Origin: Parietaria judaica
Taxonomy: Eukaryota; Streptophyta; Magnoliopsida; Rosales; Urticaceae
DNA: 64,000 nt
Direction: 5' to 3'
Assembly: GCA_954871525.1 (NCBI GenBank)
Contig: OX940871.1
Span: 24,278,586 to 24,342,585, forward strand
Positions within the stretch are counted from its first letter, which is position 1. Each line of letters starts with the position of its first letter. Both the position numbers and the translations under genes were made by a program. A model generated the notes under the pieces. It saw nothing but the letters and a program-made list of their open reading frames with translations. It made no database searches and had not been told where the DNA came from. Positions 57,358 to 64,000 of the stretch are shown one piece after another.

Positions 57358-58638
57358 TGTTACGCACGGTTTTTAGGTGGCCCCCGTGTATGCACTAGGC
57401 GTTGAATAGTTTCGCCCATGTCTGCACATGTAGATCACGTCTAGGGAAAGCGGAGGGTGTAACCTCCAAAGTCTCTGCGACCTCAATTTATACGTTTAAG
57501 AACATAAAAATGATGGGGGTTAATAATATATGATGCAAGACTTCAGCACGAAAAGTGAGACTGCTAACATACCTTGATAATTTGGGATCAGGTCATTACG
57601 TAGCGCTAAGTGAGAGATTAGAGATACGTACCTAAGCTTGCTTGGGTAAACCGGAAGATGGCGTGGCCGTCACATATGGAGCGGGTATGACCGCCGATGG
57701 GGGAAAACCTCTGAGGACACGGTTCGTAGAGAATAAATCTTAAACGAGTGATGTCGTGAGACTAGCTGGCCCGAGGGGATTCCTGGCAAGCGCGCTAGGC
57801 TACTTCCTAACGAGACATGATAGTCATCTTCAGCAAAGAGGAAATTCACAAACGGGGAGAGGAGGGCCTTCTCAAGGTATAGAGAGAGAAGCTTTGAGAG
57901 AGAATGTGTGAAATGAGGAAGGATGAACTCTTAGTAAAAAAAATGTAAACACTTTTTTTCTTATTTGGGAGAACTAATGGAGATTTATTTCTATTAATTC
58001 CATTAATAAAATGGCGCATAAGGCCTTGACAGAAGGAGGCTTGACGTGGCTCTTCATCAGGCGCGGGGATTGTCAAATGCTTCATGGCTCGTCCGTTGTG
58101 TCTTTTGGGGGTGCACGAGCTTATGTCAACTCATGTGGAATACTGGGGATTTCCCGAGGATCTTTGTAAGATTGGTTAGCCTCGTCACTTGTAATTGTTG
58201 AGAAATATTGCCATGTTGAGTGTATTAAAGGGCGAGCGACAACTCTTTTTAGAAGGGTTCGGCTAGGACAAGGGGTTTCTCAGCCGACGAGGGGCTTGTC
58301 ATTTGACAAGGGTGTCGTCATTTGACTTAGGGCTTGTTGTCTTCATCTTGGCTTGTCGGGAACCTCCAAGGTCGTCGGGGACTCCCTAAGGTCGTTGTTT
58401 CCTCGTTGAAACCCTCGTTAGATTACGGAATGTTTGACTAGAGCCTCCTAAGGTCTTCGCCCCAACTGTCTTATCAAATGTGGACTTCAGTCTTGGGCCT
58501 TGTCTTCTGAATGTTTGGGGCCCGAGCCTCGCGAAATTAGTTTGGACTTGGGCTATTGGGCTTTGACTAATTTGTTATTGGGCCTTGATTTTCGTATGAG
58601 GGACACATATTTTATATAATCCGAAAATACGTGTAACA
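57358..58638. mobile_element. Possible solo LTR or terminal-repeat element (1.28 kb)
   Basis: It begins TGTTACGCACGGTTTT and ends ATACGTGTAACA, so the ends are TG...CA with short inverted TGTTAC/GTAACA. The interior is much GC-richer than both flanks. That could be an LTR of an unidentified retroelement. No matching target duplication is visible (TAAAT against ATGAC), so the class is open. An open frame at 57846-58085 (-) is unrecognised. Confidence 0.4.
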
Positions 58639-59510
58639 ATGACTATATATCAGTGACACACGTAAAGTGCGTTAGATAATTACAACTGTAAGAAGTTGGT
58701 TTAAATAATTGTTTGTGTTAGTTTTGCTGGTTGGATTATATTCAAAATTGCATTTTTTTGAATCATGTTTTTGGTACATATCATTAAGTCTCTAACATGA
58801 GGTAAATTATTTATTTTTCTTTATTGGTTGCCGATTATTAACGTAATTAATTACAATAAAAGTTTTACAGTCTTCGACTAAAAAGAAAAAAAGAACATGA
58901 ACATTTTTAAAGCATTTATGTTTTACATTCTCTTTTTAAGAGTATGATTTAGAAAATATATATTTCAAAAAAATATAATTAATTGATTAAAAATACTTCA
59001 AATAATAATTAATAAATATAAAGAGCATTAGAGAATTACATCAATAAGAATAATTACGTGTTGTTAAAATGTAGTTAAGAATAAATTAAAATTTATTAGA
59101 TATAATTTATAACTTAATTAACAAAATAACGAATTTTTAATTTAATAAAAAGTAAAATTTAGTAACAAATATTAAAATATGAAAAAAGTCTCACGTTAAT
59201 TTTTCACCCAAGGACCCTATAATTGTTGGGCCGGCCCAGTCTCGAGTAGTAACTAAAAACACAACAACTACATACTTTGTATTTTGTAAGAGAAATTATA
59301 CGATATACCTATTTAGTTACAAACTCTTTTAAAAACTACTCATTATGTTAAAATGAGTAGTTTTTCAATTTATTTGTAGAAAAAAGGGTATATCATTACT
59401 CGAATACCTATTTAATAAAATTTGACCATTCACTATATAACATTTGTTTCTATTGGGACTTAGGGTTGTTGTTGTTGTTTTTTGGTTATGGTCCTTGCAA
59501 ATATGAATAG

Positions 59511-60230
59511 CCTGTCGTACAACGTAAATGAATTAAGTTTCATCTAAAAACAGGTGTACGAGTTATACAAATACAAAAATACAAATAAATAAATAACAGG
59601 CCAGAGATATACGAAATTTTAGGTCTCAAACGTGTCATTTTCATATTACAATAAGAAAACGAGTTAATACCGATGATAACTAAAGGAATAAAACATGTTT
59701 GTTGTTGCTATAGGTCTTCGAATAAAAATTCAGGTACAACGAAAATAAATTAAGTTTCATCTAAAAAGAGGTGGACGAGTTATACAAAGATAAAATCACA
59801 AATAAATAAATTAATAACAGGCCAAGAGAAATACGAAATTTAAAGTCTCAAATGTGTCATTTTCATATTAGATAAGAAAACGAGTTAATAGCGATGATAT
59901 ATAGCTAGAGCTGCACACCACGGCATCGTGGCGCGTTGCGACGAAGTCGCCGGAATCGCGAGAAAAAACGCCGTGACGCGTCGTGGCGTGCGGCGTCGTG
60001 GCGAGTCGCGAGAGAGAGAGAGAGAGAGAGCGCCTTCTGTGAGACGGAGAGAGAGAGAGAGAGGGGGGGAGTCGCGACGAATCGCGATCGGAAGCTCGGA
60101 ATCGCGAGAGTCGCGACGCGCCGGAAACCACCACGACGAGTCGCGATCCTGGTTGGCGACGAATAATGTGCAGCTCTATATATAGCTATAGGAATAGCAT
60201 GTTTGTTGTTGCTATAGGTCTTTGAAAATG
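59511..60230. repeat. Tandem duplication of about 220 bp, second copy split by a hAT element
   Basis: Copy 1 is about 59511-59725 and copy 2 about 59730-60220. Shared phrases are AATTAAGTTTCATCTAAAAA, GACGAGTTATACAAA-type, AATAACAGGCC, GTGTCATTTTCATATTA, AAGAAAACGAGTTAATA and CATGTTTGTTGTTGCTATAGG. The extra length of copy 2 is accounted for by the 273-bp insert at 59906-60178 plus its target duplication. Confidence 0.85.
59906..60178. mobile_element. CpG-rich hAT miniature element (273 bp)
   Basis: The terminal inverted repeats are TAGAGCTGCACA and TGTGCAGCTCTA. Perfect 8-bp duplications TATATAGC lie at 59898-59905 and 60179-60186, diagnostic of hAT. Unlike its AT-rich surroundings the interior is GC- and CpG-rich, with seven TCGCGA palindromes and two GA runs. 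Frames through it (Arg/Glu/Ser-rich) are by-products of the repeats. No transposase is present. Confidence 0.88.
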
Positions 60231-60710
60231 ACTATTATATATGTCTAGGTATTAAATTTCTCGGATATCCATCGGCATACCCATCGAAAATCTTTTTTCG
60301 AGGATATGTGAAACGATATATCCATCGGCATATCCATCGATTTACCTATGAGATACCAATCGACAAGCGATATATCCGTAAAATGAAATGTGCGAAACGA
60401 CATCGGCAAGCGGTATTTAAAACCTTGCTTTTAAATATATTTTTATAACAACCAAGAAAATCGTACCCATCTATATACCGTGTGACACAATAAAGTGACA
60501 TGATTGCTATTATATATAATACTAAGAAAATATAAATATGACATACCAAAATGAGTCAATGACAAACCTTAGTGTGAAGAAAACTTGGCACACACGACAA
60601 TTATTCCTTAATACGTGAAGAAATTATTTAGATAATTTCTTCATCACACAAACTACTAATTACTTATTACATATAAAAAAAGCGCTAATTATATGTCGAT
60701 CACTCAGTGT

Positions 60711-61908
60711 TCAAGCCATCGGCCTTTTGGCCAAGGAGATCGTGACGTTGATGAACTGAGTCTTTTCTTTTGACATACAATCAACGAGGATTTCACGGTA
60801 CCTGCGAAAAACCTCGTCGATTATCCCTCCACCGAAATGGCTGATTAGTAACGGCTCAGCCACGGCTCTCATGCACTTGGCCACGTTATATCCTCCGCCG
60901 GCTAAGGTTTCAAACTCGCTAAGCTCGTCGTCATATGCGTCCCAGTTGACTTGTGTGACCTCAAGTCGATCCACCGCAAATGATCCTTCCTTTAGAACTG
61001 CGGATCTCACTTCCGACGAGCATGGCGTGTACTGAGGAATATTGAAGCTGTCCATTTTCTCCTCAGCTATAGTTCCCTGCATATTAGAGCAAATTAATTA
61101 GGCTCTTTATACATGTGATTGTATTATGTATTTTTTTTAAATAAAAAATAAAATCCAATTTATCAACAAAAATTAAATTTCAATATAATATAAATTTGTT
61201 AAGCGTGTTTAAATATGAAATGTACTACTAGAAATAAGACTTCTAATTATATATATACCTTGGAAACCATTTCATTAAGAGCCATGGCTAAGAGCTCCCA
61301 TATGTAACAACCCTCTTTGCTAGACGGGTCTTCGCTTTTCCGTCCTAAGAACGTTAAGACCATTTGGCCGCCGGCGACTAATTCCTCGGATCGGCACTTG
61401 AGAAAGATTGAGAAATCTCTTTCGAACTGAGTTTTGTAGGCATTGATCACATTTGGAGGGCTTGTTCTAGCCATGTAGATATTCCCTTTGTTGTTTTCCA
61501 CTCCTTCGGGAACCTATTTTCATTAATAATTTTATATATCAATTGTATAATAATGATATAATTCAGAATTTACTTCTCTCGCGTGCATGCATTATAGCTC
61601 TGATGATAAGCTTTATTGATTTTCTTTTTAAGAAGTTAATTTAAATATAGCCCATATCATGTATTTGTATATATGTGTGTATATATTAATAGCTTAACAA
61701 AAGCTTACGATTTTATATGACAATTTTCCAAATATTTTGAAAAAAAATTGACGTATTTGTATTGATAGCATAAATCATATGTAGTATAGATTTATATAAT
61801 AAGCATTATTGATAATAATTATCGTAATACAATACGTCATATATATCTGTTTAATTGACTTTAGTAATAGTATTTAGTTAATTATATGTCAACAGTCAAC
61901 ATGGTTTT

Positions 61909-61943
<35 letters not shown>

Positions 61944-63657
61944 GGTTAATTGTGACGAAAATATCAAATCTTTGATCAAACTCTCTCCCGTATACTCAAA
62001 CTTTATAAATGATGGCGATAATACCCAAACTCGATATTAGGGAGTTAACCAAAGAATTCGAATTCCGTTCAACTCTGTTGGAAAGCATCCACGTGGCTAT
62101 TAGGCCTTTGCCACGTGACACTTTTTTTTAATTTGTTTTCCTATGTTGACGTCCTCTCTCTCTCTGCATTGCACAGCCACACAACTCTCTTTCTCATTCT
62201 CTCTCTCTTTCAATCTCACTCGCTCACGTTACTGTATCACACAACCTGCACACAACACTGCACACATATTGATGAACACGCACAGAAGCACATAAACTCA
62301 CACATGCTAAATACAAACACTTATAATGAATATTATAATAAATATTTTTTAACAACAATTTTTTTATTATTAAATAATATATATTTAATAATCATGAAGA
62401 CATAAACTATATATATCATCATATATTGAATATATATATATATACATATTTAGGGGAGATATATATATATGTTAATATCATAACATAACTATATATTCAT
62501 AAATTTTATATATGTATATATATATATATATTATATCAAGTTGTCTGCAAAATAATTGGGCTATAATTTTTTTTTTTAATACTAAGTTGCTTTCTGAAAA
62601 AAGTAGTGATTGCATTGATTATTGCATATACTAGATGATGGCCCATTATGAACTATGAGTACTTCTCATATATATATATATATATGTATGTATAGGTGGT
62701 TATGTATATATATCATATAATATACCTTAGATAGCCGTTGGAGACTGTAAGATGAGTGGACAAAGTTAAGGCTCTCCGCTGGAAAAAGCCGGCCGTAGAA
62801 GGAACCCGGAACGCCGGCAATAAAACACTGGCCGGAACCGAGGCCCAGTTGGCTGCTCAGTCTCTGTTGGAAGCTCGGCAGCGACCTGAAAGTGGAGTTG
62901 AAGTCGTTTCCGGGAAGGTCATTTAGGTGTACCTGAAAATCCGGCGAGGGGCGGCCAAGTTTCCGAGAGAGGTCGTGCACGACTTTTAGGAGCTCGGAGA
63001 CAACCAGAAGAGTGTTGGGCCCAGAAGAACACCCCATGTCTGCTATGGCTAGGGTTTGCGGGAAGCTCTTGGTGTAGTGCTTCACTATGGCTTCCTCCAT
63101 TATGGGCTTCGTTAGGGCTATCACTTTTTTCTAATGCACCATAACCATCGAACTTATTCCAAGTCAGAGGGAGTTTTATATATGTGATTATGCTTCCTTT
63201 TTTCATTATTATAAATATTTACGTGAATAAGGTTGACTGTCACATTTGAATGACAATATATCAAAGAAAATATAGTTAAGTAAGTTTCTCAATTTATATC
63301 TTTATTAAGAGTGAGGGTTTAGTCTTATGAAACTATTGAGATATGATGAATATATATTATTTGCTTGCATTAAATTTTATATATATAAAAAACCCTATTG
63401 AAAAAAACTAATGAATATAGTACCAAAACACATCTAATAATTGTGTAATCTAATCTAAACGAGGAATCAATGAGTGGATTGCATATCGCTATTTTTATTT
63501 TTTATTTTTAAATTTTATTCTTACAACTATTAATTCTCTCGAAGTTTGTATTATAGAAACAATTAAATTTGGGTGAATATACCTGAACCAAGGAATTGTT
63601 TGCGTAACTTGTTTCTCCAATTCCTCCATTCATGTGAAGCACTTGCACAACTTCCAT
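60711..63657 (-). CDS. SABATH carboxyl methyltransferase, salicylate/benzoate/jasmonate type (366 aa, 4 exons)
   Basis: Transfers a methyl group from S-adenosylmethionine to the carboxyl group of a small acid in the cytosol. Exons on the minus strand: 63657-63583, 63130-62726, 61513-61259, 61076-60711; the sum is 367 codons with the stop. The N terminus [19 protein letters not shown] and NSLVQKK (Gln25, carboxylate contact) are typical. SAM-binding parts are [12 protein letters not shown] (Asp56), [10 protein letters not shown] (94-103) and [12 protein letters not shown] (131-142). The C-terminal part has EEVR-like [14 protein letters not shown] and [12 protein letters not shown]. The substrate-clamp motif, usually YSLxWLSQVP, reads [10 protein letters not shown]: Arg157 stands where a Trp is expected (codon CGG at 62735-62737). 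The substrate is therefore uncertain. Intron 2 (1.2 kb) contains TA microsatellites and a partial foldback sequence. A TATA box lies about 70 bp upstream. Confidence 0.92.
61943..62110. repeat. Partial foldback-type element in SABATH intron 2
   Basis: The segment starts GGGTTAATTGTGACGAAAATATC and shares the phrases AATACCCAAACT, GGGAGTTAACC and GCCACGTG with the element next to SURF1 (33281-33754). Only one arm is clear. The surrounding TA runs (61912-61940, 62510-62530) blur the limits. Confidence 0.4.
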
Positions 63658-63724
63658 TCTCTCCCGTGTTTATAACAGTGATTATGTATTGTATGTATGT
63701 GTACACTGCATATGCAGATAACAC

Positions 63725-63732
63725 TATTTATA
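63725..63732 (-). promoter_or_regulatory. TATA box of the SABATH gene
   Basis: On the minus strand TATAAATA lies 68-75 bp before the ATG at 63657, in the context GGCTATAAATAGTG. This is close to the plant consensus and the best core-promoter match in the window. Confidence 0.6.
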
Positions 63733-64000
63733 GCCTTATATAATCAATAAGTTAATTGTATTACCAATTATATATTACTATTGTGTACGGACGTGCTTTA
63801 ATTGGCCAATTTAACTGGTGTTATAACTATTTATTTCATATATTAGTAGGAATTCTAGTGCTTCCATAAAGCTAATTTGCAGAGGCCAAATATAAATGGC
63901 CGTTACTGAGGAAAAGACGAAAATTATACCAACCTTTCTTCTGTCTTCTTTCAACTTTATAGTTAGGTTTATTACGGATAAAAGTAATTAAGTTTGAAAA
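63733..64000. other. SABATH upstream region
   Basis: AT-rich promoter-side sequence running to the window end. No W-box, G-box or other element stands out clearly. Confidence 0.4.

Noticed and set aside
59906..60178. CpG island or GAGA-type promoter
   Set aside because: The GC-rich block is exactly bounded by inverted repeats and 8-bp duplications, and no gene starts beside it; a transposon explains it better.

Overview
The window is nuclear DNA from a flowering plant, most likely a eudicot. The evidence is split genes with GT-AG introns, a JAZ repressor, a SABATH methyltransferase, plant-type LINE, Copia, Helitron, MULE, hAT and SINE elements, and long AT-rich spacers. The half-size ABC transporter STR is kept by plants that form arbuscular mycorrhiza and lost in non-hosts such as Brassicaceae, so the species is probably a mycorrhizal host. 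The sequence does not let me name it.

Layout: 1-16250 is gene-poor. It holds a 1.8 kb foldback Mutator-like element (1272-3063) and a 4.2 kb Helitron (10779-15008). A JAZ3/TIFY6B-like gene (16514-20943, +) converges on STR (21920-26519, -). A decayed Copia end (about 27519-27730, -) sits next to a broken LINE (about 27737-32416, +). Then come SURF1 (33860-35926, +), a small secreted proline-rich protein (36854-37135, +) and intronless NFXL1 (39690-42929, +). A KUP/HAK/KT potassium transporter follows (46002-50523, +, 10 exons). The 10 kb at 50524-60710 is almost all repeats. A SABATH carboxyl methyltransferase (60711-63657, -) closes the window.

The genes do not form an operon-like unit. JAZ and SABATH touch jasmonate/salicylate signalling, STR serves symbiosis, SURF1 serves cytochrome oxidase assembly, NFXL1 is a stress regulator and the transporter moves K+. 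Their proximity is probably chance.

I found no convincing new multi-gene system. The most interesting points are a Trp-to-Arg change at the substrate-clamping position of the SABATH enzyme and the loss of the family's GDxGTSPLY motif in the K+ transporter. At least five foldback elements with 9-bp or near-9-bp duplications lie in this one window, three of them in introns or the promoter of real genes. A hAT element is nested in the tail of a SINE. A CpG-rich hAT miniature element packed with TCGCGA sits in one copy of a tandem duplication whose other copy preserves the empty site. One Helitron 3' end has two plausible 5' ends. All gene models were joined by hand from splice signals and reading phase; each CDS sums to a whole number of codons.
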